Part shown: positions 9,207 through 17,308 of the stretch, in pieces
How positions within the stretch are numbered: position 1 is the first letter of the stretch
Layout: each line of letters begins with the position of its first letter
Assembly: GCA_020853885.1 (NCBI GenBank)
Contig: JADYXZ010000010.1
Coordinates: 62,001 to 126,000 of the forward strand
Length of the DNA stretch: 64,000 nt
Source: Bradyrhizobiaceae bacterium
GTDB taxonomy: Bacteria > Pseudomonadota > Alphaproteobacteria > Rhizobiales > Xanthobacteraceae
Direction: 5' to 3'
Made by a program: the position numbers and the translations under genes
Notes under the pieces: generated by a model
What the model saw: the letters and a program-made list of their open reading frames with translations, nothing else
What the model was told of the DNA's origin: nothing
Database searches by the model: none

Positions 9207-10070
9207 TTAGGCCGCCTTGCGCTGCGGCTGCGGCTGATGATCGAAGACCATCGTGGCGGCGGCCGTGTTCGAGATCGGAATGTGATAGTTGCGGAACGCC
9301 TCGGTGACGCGCCCGGTGAGCGCGCCGCGCATGGCGATCCAGTTCAGCAACTCGACGCCCTGCGTGCCGGCGAGCTCGACGAGCTTCTCGCTCGAGTAGC
9401 CGGTGAGCGCCTCGGGATCGCTGACGATCTTGTCCATGCAGAGGAGATCGAACTCCTTGTTGATGAAGCCCGCGCGCTCGCCGTCGAGTTGGTGCGAGAG
9501 GCCGCCGGTGCCGACGACCATCACCTTCTGGTTGCCCGCGTAGGATTCGATCGCGCGGCCGATCGAGCGGCCGAACTTGAAGCAGCGCGCGGCGGACGGC
9601 AGCGGATGCTGCACGGTGTTGATGGACACGGGGATGATCTTGACCGGCCATTCCTTGGCATTCGGCCACATCAATTGCATCGGCACGGCGACCGCGTGGT
9701 CGACCAGCATCTCCTGGCACATGGTGACGTCGAACTCGTCGGCGACCAGCGCCTCGATCAGATGCCAGGAAAACGCGGCGTCGCCGGCAAAGCTGCGGGA
9801 GACCGGAAGGCCCCAGCCTTCGTCGTCGTTGTGATATTCATTGGCGGCGCCGACCGCGAAGGTCGGCATCTTGTCGAGGAAAAAGTTGAGGCCGTGGTCG
9901 TTGTAGAAGAAGACGGCGATGTCCGGCTTCTCGCGCTGCAGCCACTGGTGCACGAAATCGAAGCCGCCGAAGAAAGGCTTCCAGTAGGGCTCGTTCTGCT
10001 TCTTGTCGGCAATCGCCTTGCCGATCGCCGGGACATGCGACGTCGCTACGCCGCCGATAATGTGTGCCAT
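9207..10070 (-). CDS. ligB: Class III extradiol dioxygenase catalytic subunit, LigB (protocatechuate 4,5-dioxygenase beta) type
   Basis: A 287-residue protein that matches LigB along its whole length as I recall that family. The expected non-heme iron ligands are present as His12 (TSHVPA), His59 (YNDHG) and Glu240 (QGVELLNW), with the catalytic base His193 in GTGGLSHQLDG and the LigB-like stretch RAGFINKEFDL. The family cleaves a catechol ring with O2, in LigAB protocatechuate to 4-carboxy-2-hydroxymuconate semialdehyde. The exact substrate here is not known; gallate or another dihydroxybenzoate is possible. It starts four bases after the ligA-like gene and ends 81 bases before ccoN. No other ring-degradation genes are nearby, which is odd for a catabolic enzyme. 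Confidence 0.88.
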   Translation of the reverse strand: MAHIIGGVATSHVPAIGKAIADKKQNEPYWKPFFGGFDFVHQWLQREKPDIAVFFYNDHGLNFFLDKMPTFAVGAANEYHNDDEGWGLPVSRSFAGDAAFSWHLIEALVADEFDVTMCQEMLVDHAVAVPMQLMWPNAKEWPVKIIPVSINTVQHPLPSAARCFKFGRSIGRAIESYAGNQKVMVVGTGGLSHQLDGERAGFINKEFDLLCMDKIVSDPEALTGYSSEKLVELAGTQGVELLNWIAMRGALTGRVTEAFRNYHIPISNTAAATMVFDHQPQPQRKAA

Positions 10071-10074
10071 TATA

Positions 10075-10416
10075 TTACCTCCCTGCCGCGGCGAGCTTCT
10101 GCTTGAATTCTTCGACGCTCATGCCGGTCTGCTGTGCGCCGATGTCCTGGACGTTGAGGCCGAAAATGCCGGCGAGCTTGGCGAGGTAGTAAACGTTACC
10201 GCCGGCCGCGATCAGCTTGAGCACATTGCGTTCGCGGACCGCCTCGCGCTGTTCCTTGGTAAGACCATACCGGGCGCAATAGCCATCTTCGTCCCGCTTG
10301 AACGCTTCGCGGTTTTCGGCGGAGTTGAAGGAGAAGCACATGCGGTTCAGGGCAAGGCCCTTCCGTGCCTGGTCTCCGTCAAAGATGGTGGTACCGGGAA
10401 TGTCGTGGTGCTCCAT
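10075..10416 (-). CDS. ligA: Extradiol dioxygenase small subunit, LigA (protocatechuate 4,5-dioxygenase alpha) type
   Basis: A 113-residue protein of the LigA family, the small helical subunit that caps the active site of LigB. Family features include NRMCFSFNSAENREAFKRDE, a run of helices, and GGNVYYLAKLAGIFGLNVQDIGAQQTGM (shown in parts at about residues 70-98). The start at 10416 (MEHHDIPG) has a GGTGAGG ribosome site; an ATG five codons upstream is weaker. The FixK/FNR box at 10476-10489 is centred about 66 bases upstream, so a transcript starting 41 bases from the centre would leave a leader of about 25 bases. Confidence 0.85.
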   Translation of the reverse strand: MEHHDIPGTTIFDGDQARKGLALNRMCFSFNSAENREAFKRDEDGYCARYGLTKEQREAVRERNVLKLIAAGGNVYYLAKLAGIFGLNVQDIGAQQTGMSVEEFKQKLAAAGR

Positions 10417-10475
10417 TGCCTCACCCCTCATGCAACTCAGCGTGAGGCAGTCTCAGCAGAGGGCGGTCCCCGGCC

Positions 10476-10489
10476 TTGATTTAGATCAA
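10476..10489 (-). promoter_or_regulatory. Perfect FixK/FNR box before ligAB-cco
   Basis: TTGATTTAGATCAA matches the FNR/FixK consensus TTGAT-N4-ATCAA exactly. The centre is at 10482.5. A class II promoter would begin transcription near 10441, and the ligA-like start is at 10416. No other gene start is near on either strand (the plus strand has no gene here; 10566 is the end of the lipid transporter operon). I infer that it drives ligA-ligB-ccoNOQPGHIS. Confidence 0.85.
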
Positions 10490-10565
10490 GGATGGCAGGC
10501 AGAGCTGGTCTGCGCCGCGGAAAGCTGCCGGCACGATGTCGCAGGCCGGGTGAGCGGCGCGATTC

Positions 10566-11687
10566 TCAGATCGCGCCGAGGGTCCACTCCACGAGTTCCG
10601 TGACCGCCTTGCTGAACGCCTGATCGAGCGCCGCCGCTGCCGCCGCCGCGTCGACGGCCTTGGCAGGCGCGGTGGCGCGGAAGATCCGCGACTGCACGAT
10701 GCGGCCGTCCTTGTCGACAATCTTGGCGCCGAATTCGATCTCGCCCGCCGGCTGCGGCGAAACCGACAGCCGCACCGTCCGCAGATCGATCAGGAGCTTG
10801 TGGTCGACTTCCGGATTGTCCGCATCGCGGTCGACCTTGCCGTAGCCGGCGTTCTCGAAGCTCTGGACGATGCGCGCCTGGAACAGCTTGGGCAGATTGT
10901 CGCTCCACTGCACGTCGGCGAAGGTCGGCGCTTCGCCGGTGGCAGCGTAGGTGAGAATCCGCCGGGTATCGAGCGAGATCACGGTGCTCGGCTCACCGAC
11001 GGCGAGCTGGCCCTCGGGAACCTTGGCGAGCGGCGGAAACGACGTGGGCGCGCGGAGATCGTAGGTGACGGGCTGCGGCTTCTCGCCTCCCCCGCCGAGC
11101 ATGCGCTCGAGGCCGGCGGCGATCGAATCGATCCGGCCGGAATTCTTCGCGAGCACGTCGGCGAAGATGCCGAGGTTCGCGACCATGTTGCGGATCGGCT
11201 CGGCGTTTTCCGTGAGCAGCTCATCGAGCCGGCGCAATACCGTGCGGGCGGACTGCATCACGTCCTGGCTCGCCTGCGGATCGGCGTTGAGCAGCGGCGG
11301 CTGGCCGTCCGTGCTCGCTGGCGGCGGCGAACTGGGCGAGCCGCCCTGCAGCGCGATCGTCGGCGATCCCATCAGACCCTGCGAATAGACGCCGACCTGC
11401 GTGTCGGCGCGGATCGGCGTGCTGCGATCGACGGAGATCGTCGCCGTCACCTCGCGGGGATCTTTCGGGTTCAGCTGCAGCGCGGTGACCTCGCCGACGC
11501 GGATGCCGTTGAACAGAACCGAAGAACCCGCCTGCAACCCCGGCAGCGAATCCTCGAAGCGGACGCGATAGACGGTCTGTGCGCGGAAGCCGCCCGCGTA
11601 GTTGAGCCAGTAGACGAAGGCAAAGCCGGCGACGATCACGCCCAATACAAAGAAGCCGATCAGAACGAAGCGCGCGCGGGTTTCCAT
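10566..11687 (-). CDS. MlaD-like MCE-domain protein fused to an ABC-type transport auxiliary (PqiC-like) domain
   Basis: A 373-residue periplasmic protein anchored by an N-terminal helix (FVLIGFFVLGVIVAGFAFVYW). Residues about 40-120 form an MCE/MlaD domain with LPGLQAGSSVLFNGIRVGEV. From about residue 195 to the end it resembles the ABC_trans_aux/PqiC lipoprotein domain, which is usually a separate protein. It should bind lipid and link the inner-membrane ABC transporter to the outer membrane. The start at 11687 has GAGG upstream, overlapping the stop of the ATPase gene region; an upstream ATG lies inside that gene. It is last in the MlaE-MlaF-MlaD operon. Confidence 0.88.
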   Translation of the reverse strand: METRARFVLIGFFVLGVIVAGFAFVYWLNYAGGFRAQTVYRVRFEDSLPGLQAGSSVLFNGIRVGEVTALQLNPKDPREVTATISVDRSTPIRADTQVGVYSQGLMGSPTIALQGGSPSSPPPASTDGQPPLLNADPQASQDVMQSARTVLRRLDELLTENAEPIRNMVANLGIFADVLAKNSGRIDSIAAGLERMLGGGGEKPQPVTYDLRAPTSFPPLAKVPEGQLAVGEPSTVISLDTRRILTYAATGEAPTFADVQWSDNLPKLFQARIVQSFENAGYGKVDRDADNPEVDHKLLIDLRTVRLSVSPQPAGEIEFGAKIVDKDGRIVQSRIFRATAPAKAVDAAAAAAALDQAFSKAVTELVEWTLGAI

Positions 11688-11697
11688 TGCATCGACC

Positions 11698-12489
11698 TCA
11701 TGTTGCTGCCGGCTCGGGCTCATGCGCCACGGCGCGGGCACGCTTGCCGCCGAAATATTCGTGCACCCACGGATGCTCGCAGGCGTGCATGGCTTCCATG
11801 TCGCCGAGCGCCACGACCTTGCCGTCGGCGAGCGCGGCGATGCGGTCGCAGACGGAATTGAGCGTGTGGAGATCGTGGGTGTTCATGTAAACGGTGAGAC
11901 CGAGCGTCTGCTGCAGGGTGCGGATCAGGGAGTCGAAGTCTTCCGCGGAGATCGGATCGAGGCCGGAGGTCGGCTCGTCGAGAAACACGATTTCCGGATC
12001 GAGCGCGAGCGCGCGGGCGAGCGCCACGCGCTTGGTCATGCCGCCGGAAAGCTCGGAAGGAAACTTCTCGGCGTCCTCGCGGGTCAGCCCCACCATCTCC
12101 AGCTTGGCGAGCGCCACGTCCGTCATCAGTTCCTCGGACGCTTCAAGAAACTCGCGCATCGGGTATTGCACGTTCTGCAACGCGGTGAGCGAAGAGAACA
12201 GCGCGCCCTGCTGGAAGAGGATGCCGCAGCGGCGGCCGATGGCGCGGGTCTCGTCGGGCGTCGCCGCGTCGAGGTCGATGCCGAAAACCTCGATCTTTCC
12301 CTGCCGCTTCGGGATCAGGCCGATGATGGTGCGCAGCAGCACCGACTTGCCGCCGCCGGAGGCGCCGACCACGCCGAGGATCTCGCCGCGGCGCACGTCG
12401 AGCGAAAGATGATCGAGCACGACGCGGTCGCCGAAGCCGACCACGAGGTCGCGCACGCGGATCACGGGTTCGCGGTCGGGCGCAGCCAT
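11698..12489 (-). CDS. MlaF-like lipid ABC transporter ATPase
   Basis: A 263-residue ATP-binding subunit. Walker A is GASGGGKSVLLRT near residue 42, the signature is LSGGMTKRVALARAL, and Walker B is IVFLDEPTSGLDP. LSGGMTKR rather than LSGGQ is typical of the Mla/Ttg2 group that handles phospholipids at the outer membrane. It starts four bases after the permease gene and is followed by the MCE protein. Confidence 0.93.
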   Translation of the reverse strand: MAAPDREPVIRVRDLVVGFGDRVVLDHLSLDVRRGEILGVVGASGGGKSVLLRTIIGLIPKRQGKIEVFGIDLDAATPDETRAIGRRCGILFQQGALFSSLTALQNVQYPMREFLEASEELMTDVALAKLEMVGLTREDAEKFPSELSGGMTKRVALARALALDPEIVFLDEPTSGLDPISAEDFDSLIRTLQQTLGLTVYMNTHDLHTLNSVCDRIAALADGKVVALGDMEAMHACEHPWVHEYFGGKRARAVAHEPEPAAT

Positions 12490-12493
12490 GCCG

Positions 12494-13618
12494 TCACATC
12501 CCGATCGATGCGAAGAAGACGGCGAAGATGCCGTCGAGCACGATGACGTAGAAGATCGATTTCACGACCGACGTGGTGGTCTGCAGGCCGAGCGATTCGG
12601 CGCTGCCCTTCACCTTCAGGCCCTCGCTGACAGCGACGGCACCGATCACCAGCGCCATGAACGGCGCCTTGATGATGCCGACCTCGAAGTGGTCGATGGA
12701 GATCGCTTCGCGCAAGCGCTCGATGAAGATTTCCGGCGCCATGCCGCCATAGAGCCAGGCCACGAACCCGCCGCCGAGGAGCGCCGACATCGAGCCGAGG
12801 AAGGTCAGGATCGGCAGCGCGCAGACGAGCGCGAGCACGCGCGGCAGAATGAGCACCTCGACGGGGTCGAGACCCATGGTGCGCAGGGCGTCGATCTCCT
12901 CGCGCATCTTCATGGAGCCGAGCTCGGCCGTGTAAGAGCTGCCGGAGCGGCCGGCCACCATGATCGCCACGAGCAGGACGCCGATCTCGCGCAGCACGAG
13001 GATGCCGACGAGGTCGACGACATAATCCTCGGCGCCGAACTTGCGGAAGTGGAAGATGCCCTGCTGGGCGATGATGCCGCCGATCAGGAACGTGATGAGA
13101 AGGATGATCGGCACCGCCTGCCAGGCGACGCGGTCGAGATGATGCACGATTGAGGTGAGGATCTGCGGGCGCAGGAAGGCGCGGCCGAGGGCCACGCCCA
13201 TTTCGCCGAACGTGGCGACGAGGTTGAGGAAGTCGCTGCCGATCTCCGCGGTATGCCGGCCGAGATTCTCGACCGCCGCGAGAAACCGATTCTCCTGCCC
13301 GCGCGCGGCCGGCGGGCGGCGATTGGTATGGCGCACCTCGTCGAGCAGGCCGCGGAAATGCTCCGGCACGCCGACGAGGCGCGGCTCAGGCCCGCCCTCG
13401 GCGAAGCGGCGGAACAGGCGCTCGATCAGCCAGGCGCCGAAGGTGTCGAGCTCGCGCACCTCGGCGATGTCGATGACGGCGGGGCGCGCGGCGGCGGGCT
13501 CGCGCAGGACGGGCTCGACCAGTTTCTCCAGCTCTCCGGCGTGAACGGCGGTCCAGGACCCGGCGGCGGAAAGCTCCAGGCGGTCCGTCGCGGCAGTGCT
13601 TTTCAGCAGCGGTTGCAC
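12494..13618 (-). CDS. MlaE-like permease with N-terminal STAS domain
   Basis: A 374-residue membrane protein. Residues about 1-95 form a STAS-like domain (RPAVIDIAEVRELDTFGAWL), as found in MlaB but here fused to the permease. The rest is an MlaE domain with five or six helices and the conserved stretch AGRSGSSYTAELGSMKMREE followed by IDALRTMGLDP. The likely start is GTG at 13618 with TAGGAG seven bases before it; a longer in-frame version to 13765 has no ribosome site. With the next two genes it makes a retrograde or anterograde phospholipid transporter. MlaC is not in the window. Confidence 0.9.
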   Translation of the reverse strand: MQPLLKSTAATDRLELSAAGSWTAVHAGELEKLVEPVLREPAAARPAVIDIAEVRELDTFGAWLIERLFRRFAEGGPEPRLVGVPEHFRGLLDEVRHTNRRPPAARGQENRFLAAVENLGRHTAEIGSDFLNLVATFGEMGVALGRAFLRPQILTSIVHHLDRVAWQAVPIILLITFLIGGIIAQQGIFHFRKFGAEDYVVDLVGILVLREIGVLLVAIMVAGRSGSSYTAELGSMKMREEIDALRTMGLDPVEVLILPRVLALVCALPILTFLGSMSALLGGGFVAWLYGGMAPEIFIERLREAISIDHFEVGIIKAPFMALVIGAVAVSEGLKVKGSAESLGLQTTTSVVKSIFYVIVLDGIFAVFFASIGM

Positions 13619-13778
13619 GGTCACACTCCTACCGTTCGAAGAATCAGCCTCGCCGACCCGTAGCGATAGCAAATTAGCGCGTCGGATGTGACGCGACGGC
13701 GGTCGGTTCCCTAATTTATTGGCAATCCGCACAAATTTGGGCGTCCGGCGCGACGGGGATACCACCGCCCGGTTCCGA

Positions 13779-14765
13779 TCAGCGACGCCGCGCCTTGCTC
13801 CTGCGTGCCGGAGGACGCTTGTTCTCTTCGCTCATGCGCTCGAGTTTGCGGGCGAGCGCGCGCAGGCTGACCTTGCGGCGGAACGCCTTCTCCCAGACGT
13901 CGCCCTTCTTGTTGAGGCGGCGGAAGACCGTGCGCAGCGTGAAGCGCGTGGGGCGGAGGCTTTGCGTCAGCTCGCTCCATGCGAGCGGCGTCGAAACGGT
14001 CGCGCCGGGAAACGCGCGCAGCGAATAGGGCGCCACGATCGTCTGGCCGAAGCTGTTGCGCACATAATCGAGATAGACTTTGAGCGTGCGGCGGCCGGCA
14101 TTGGGCTTCGTGGTCGTGAGCCGCGGCAGGCGGCGATGCACGAGCCGGCCGATGAGCTTTGCGACCTCGCGCACCTCGTCGAAGTCGTAGCTCGACTTCA
14201 GCGGCACGAGCACGTGGATGCCGGTCTTGCCGGAGGTCTTGACGAGGCAGGTGCCGCCGGCCGCCTCGATCACCTTGCGCGTCGCGCGGGCCACCGCCAC
14301 CACGTCGCTGTAGGGATTGCCGCCGGGATCGAGATCGAGCGCGAGAAAATCCGGATTGCGGAGATTGGCGGTGCGGGCGAGCCACGGGTGCATCTCGATA
14401 CAGCCGAGATTGGCGAGATAGAGCAGCGTGTGCTTGTTGTCGCAGATGACATATTGAACGTTGCGGCCGGTGCTCTTCGCGCGGATCGAGATCGTCTTCA
14501 CGAACGGCGGCAGGTGCAAGGTGGCGACGTTCTTCTGGAAGAAGCCGCCACCGCGGATGCCGTTCGGGTGGCGGGCGAGCACCATCGGCCGGTGGCGCAG
14601 ATAGGGCAACACGTATTCGGTGGCGCGGTCGTAGTAGCGGATGACGTCGCCCTTGGTGAAGCCTTCCTTCGGCCAGAACACCTTGTCGAGACGGGTGAAG
14701 CGCCCCTTAGGCGCGCCGCCGCGCCTTGCGCGCGCTCTTCGCGACTTGGCCCGACGCCGTTTCAT
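13779..14765 (-). CDS. ligD-pol: LigD polymerase domain as a separate protein
   Basis: A 328-residue protein of the LigD primase-polymerase family used in bacterial non-homologous end joining to fill or extend DNA ends with ribonucleotides or deoxynucleotides. Seen are VFWPKEGFTKGDVIRYY, the metal-binding FLALDLDPG motif near residue 143, KTSGKTGIHVLVPL, and PYSLRAFPGATVSTPL. The N-terminus and C-terminus are very basic. Its ATG overlaps the ligase stop as ATGA, so it is coupled to the ligase gene. In most LigD proteins the three domains are one chain. Confidence 0.92.
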   Translation of the reverse strand: MKRRRAKSRRARARRGGAPKGRFTRLDKVFWPKEGFTKGDVIRYYDRATEYVLPYLRHRPMVLARHPNGIRGGGFFQKNVATLHLPPFVKTISIRAKSTGRNVQYVICDNKHTLLYLANLGCIEMHPWLARTANLRNPDFLALDLDPGGNPYSDVVAVARATRKVIEAAGGTCLVKTSGKTGIHVLVPLKSSYDFDEVREVAKLIGRLVHRRLPRLTTTKPNAGRRTLKVYLDYVRNSFGQTIVAPYSLRAFPGATVSTPLAWSELTQSLRPTRFTLRTVFRRLNKKGDVWEKAFRRKVSLRALARKLERMSEENKRPPARRSKARRR

Positions 14766-15727
14766 TTGCGCTCCAGATGCGCTTCGTATTCACGGACGAC
14801 CTTGGAGGCCGGCTTGTCCGTCCGCAGGCCGACGAAGGCGGGGTGGCGCATTCTCCCGTCCTTCGTCCACTCGGTGAATTTCACTTCGCCGACCAAACGC
14901 GGCCGCACCCAGATGGTCGCCTGCTCGTTCGGCACCTTGCCGGCGACCGGCTTGCGCGCGGCGAGAAGCTTCTGCATGCGCCCGTAGATCGTCCTCAGGC
15001 TCGCGGCATCGAAGCCGGTGCCGGTATGGCCGACATATTGCCAGCGGCCGGCCTTGCGCACGGCGAGCGCGAGCGCGCCGAAATACTTGCGCGAGCGGCG
15101 CGGCCTGGTGAAGCCGACGATCACCACCTCCTGGCGCTTGCCGGTCTTGATCTTCAGCCATTCGCGGGTGCGGCGGCCGGAATAGTAACGGCCCTCGGCA
15201 CGCTTGGCGATCACGCCTTCAAGCCGCTTGCGGGCGGCGGCGCGGAAGGCGCGAATGCCGTTCCTGCGGACATGGCGGCTGTAGCGGACGAGCGAGCCGC
15301 CGCGCAGGATGCGGTGGAGCTTCTGCTTGCGCTCGAGGAGCGGCAGCCGCCGCAGGTCGTGCCCGTCGAGGTACATGAGATCGAACGCGCAGTAGCGGAG
15401 CCGCGCGCGCGACTTCCGCGCTTCCTGCAGGAGCTGGAAGCTCGAGCGGCCCTTCCTGTCGAGCGCCACCAGCTCGCCGTCGATCACCGCGTCGTGGCGG
15501 ACCTTGGTGAGCGCCTTGGCGATGGCAGGATAGACATTCGTCAGATTCTTGCCGCCGCGCGAATAGAGGCGGACCTCGCCATGATCGGCGTGGGCGACGA
15601 CGCGGAAACCGTCCCATTTCGTCTCGAACACGAAGGCGCGGTCGTCGAACGGCGCGTCGATCAGGGTCGCCAGCATCGGCCGCAGGACCGAGCGTGGCAG
15701 GTGCGCGCGTTTGCTGCGTGGGGGCAT
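14762..15727 (-). CDS. ligD-lig: ATP-dependent DNA ligase, LigD ligase domain as a separate protein
   Basis: A 321-residue ATP-dependent DNA ligase. The adenylated lysine motif is ETKWDGFR near residue 37, with further motifs DGELVALD, GVIAKR and REWLKIKTGKR (motifs IV and V), then an OB-fold with FGALALAVRKAGRWQYVGHTGTG in two pieces. It seals nicks or ends in the NHEJ pathway. It begins one base after the phosphoesterase stop and overlaps the polymerase start. Confidence 0.93.
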   Translation of the reverse strand: MPPRSKRAHLPRSVLRPMLATLIDAPFDDRAFVFETKWDGFRVVAHADHGEVRLYSRGGKNLTNVYPAIAKALTKVRHDAVIDGELVALDRKGRSSFQLLQEARKSRARLRYCAFDLMYLDGHDLRRLPLLERKQKLHRILRGGSLVRYSRHVRRNGIRAFRAAARKRLEGVIAKRAEGRYYSGRRTREWLKIKTGKRQEVVIVGFTRPRRSRKYFGALALAVRKAGRWQYVGHTGTGFDAASLRTIYGRMQKLLAARKPVAGKVPNEQATIWVRPRLVGEVKFTEWTKDGRMRHPAFVGLRTDKPASKVVREYEAHLERK

Positions 15728-15728
15728 G

Positions 15729-16298
15729 TCAGGCGCTGCGCGCAGGCTTGCGGTCGGGAAGCCGCCGGCCGGATTTCACCGAGCGGTCGTTGCGCGTGAC
15801 GTCGCGCGAGCTCGCATATTCGTCGTTCTTCTTGATCAGCAGCCATTGCCGCGGACGCTTCAGGCGCACGAGCGAGTAGCTGCCGCGCAGCTTCTTCCCG
15901 TGCAGCACGATGCTGAGCGCGCCCTTGCGCAGACCCTTTGCCACTTCCTCCTCGCCATCGGCCGCACGAAAAGTGCCGCGGTCCCAGACGATGACTTCGC
16001 CCGCGCCGTAGTTGCCGGGCGGGATCGTGCCCTCGAAATTCTTGTATTCGTAGGGATGATCTTCCGTCTGCACCGCGAGACGGCGCTCCTTCGGATCGAG
16101 CGTCGGGCCCTTGGGCAGCGCCCAGCTCTTCAGTACGCCGCCGACCTCGAGCCGGAAATCATAGTGCAGGTGCGATGCGCGGTGCTTCTGCACGACGAAG
16201 GCGTGCGCACGGCCGGACTTGCGCGGCCTGCCCTTTGGCTCGCGCGTCTTGGAGAAGTCGCGCTTCTTCCGATAGGCACTCAAGGATGCGGACGGCAT
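15729..16298 (-). CDS. ligD-pe: LigD 3'-phosphoesterase domain as a separate protein
   Basis: A protein of about 189 residues with the LigD phosphoesterase domain, which trims 3'-phosphate or ribonucleotide ends. Diagnostic sequence is FVVQKHRASHLHYDFRLE with the catalytic His residues, then WALPKGPTLDP, HPYEYKNFEGTIPPGNYGAG and VWDRGTF. The start is uncertain: ATG at 16298 or 16307, neither with a strong ribosome site. It leads the three-gene ligD set and lies about 38 bases after the CBS-BON gene on the same strand. No Ku gene is visible in the window. Confidence 0.88.
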   Translation of the reverse strand: MPSASLSAYRKKRDFSKTREPKGRPRKSGRAHAFVVQKHRASHLHYDFRLEVGGVLKSWALPKGPTLDPKERRLAVQTEDHPYEYKNFEGTIPPGNYGAGEVIVWDRGTFRAADGEEEVAKGLRKGALSIVLHGKKLRGSYSLVRLKRPRQWLLIKKNDEYASSRDVTRNDRSVKSGRRLPDRKPARSA

Positions 16299-16336
16299 GG
16301 CAAGCATCCATCGGCGTTCGCCCGCTCGACGCGCGG

Positions 16337-17071
16337 CTATCCGGTCTTCGTTTCGTTCTTCTCTTCGTCCGGATTGTAAACGAGCATGCCGGTCCGTGGC
16401 TCGATCCAGGCCAGATGATCGCGCACTTCCTTGACGCCCGGTACGTTCTCGACGGCGACGATCAGCGCCTTGCGCTCGCGCTCGTCGATGATCGAGCCCC
16501 AGAGATCGGCGACACCGTTGCGCACCGTCACGTCGATGGACTGGATCGGCGTCCACGGCTGCTTCTTCAGTTCGGCGATGACCTGCTCGCGGATGGCGGC
16601 ATCGGACGCGGCCGCGGGCTTCACCTCTCCCGCCACCCCGGCCAGCGCGCGCAGCAGGCTTCTCCGCGTGAGGATGCCGACGACGAACTTGCCGCGCATC
16701 ACCGGCAGCCGCTTGATGCGATGGCGCTCCATGAGGTCGACGGCTTCGCTGAGCGGCGTATTCTCCATGATCGCGATCGGATCGGGAGTCATGATCTCCG
16801 CGACCTTGCGGCCGTGGCCGCGCGCGAATTCGTCGGCGAGCTTGCCGGGGCCGACGAGGAATTCCAGCCAGCGCGGCCGGCGGCGGACGGTGCCGGTTTC
16901 CGCGCGGCGGAGGAAATCGCCTTCGGTGATCACGCCGACCAGCTCGCGCGATGCGTCGATGACCGGAAGGCCGCTGATCTGATTCTCCAGCATCAGCTTG
17001 ATGGCTTCCTGAATGGTGGCGTCGGGCCCGATGGAAACGACGCGTTCGGTCATCACGTCCGCGGCTTTCAT
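16337..17071 (-). CDS. CBS-pair and BON domain protein (paralogue 1)
   Basis: A 244-residue soluble protein with two CBS motifs (about residues 1-60 and 88-145) and a C-terminal BON domain (about 155-225, IQSIDVTVRNGVADLWGSI). CBS pairs bind adenine nucleotides and act as energy sensors; BON domains bind membranes or other proteins. Its target is unknown. The start has AAAGGAG upstream. A paralogue of the same architecture lies at 24469-25161; shared stretches include ISGLPVID/ISAVPVVD and GDFLRRAETGT/GDLIRRAETGT. A FixK/FNR-like box lies about 208 bases upstream. Confidence 0.9.
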   Translation of the reverse strand: MKAADVMTERVVSIGPDATIQEAIKLMLENQISGLPVIDASRELVGVITEGDFLRRAETGTVRRRPRWLEFLVGPGKLADEFARGHGRKVAEIMTPDPIAIMENTPLSEAVDLMERHRIKRLPVMRGKFVVGILTRRSLLRALAGVAGEVKPAAASDAAIREQVIAELKKQPWTPIQSIDVTVRNGVADLWGSIIDERERKALIVAVENVPGVKEVRDHLAWIEPRTGMLVYNPDEEKNETKTG

Positions 17072-17181
17072 GGGAATCTCCTTTGTGGAAATTAGACTAG
17101 CTGCACGCGCGGCGTGTCAATTGCGCCAGATCAATCGATGAAACGGGCAGAACTTGGCGAAAAGGAAGCGGAAAAGAAAAT

Positions 17182-17204
17182 GCCCCGGCCCAAAGGGCCG
17201 GGGC
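17182..17204 (-). terminator. Strong Rho-independent terminator for the minus strand
   Basis: GCCCCGGCCC and GGGCCGGGGC form a perfect 10-bp stem with a 3-base loop. Read on the minus strand the stem is followed by ATTTTCTTTTC. It lies about 105 bases after the carbamate kinase stop, so it probably ends that operon. It also lies between the FixK-like box at 17279 and the CBS-BON gene at 17071, so it could act as an attenuator if that box drives the CBS gene. Confidence 0.8.
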
Positions 17205-17278
17205 AGTCGACGGATTGGAGCCGGATACGGGAGTACTCCGGTCCCGCGCCCTTATCGCGTTTTTTTGATTCCGATGTA

Positions 17279-17292
17279 TTGACTTGTGTCAA
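17279..17292. promoter_or_regulatory. FixK/FNR-like box downstream of arcC
   Basis: TTGACTTGTGTCAA is a symmetric FNR/FixK-type site (TTGAC-N4-GTCAA), flanked by further matching arms GTATTG and CAATAC. It lies 17 bases after the carbamate kinase stop. The only downstream gene on either strand is the CBS-BON gene at 17071, with a long leader that contains the terminator hairpin. The target is therefore less clear than for the other boxes. Confidence 0.6.
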
Positions 17293-17308
17293 GCAATACG
17301 CGTGTTCG

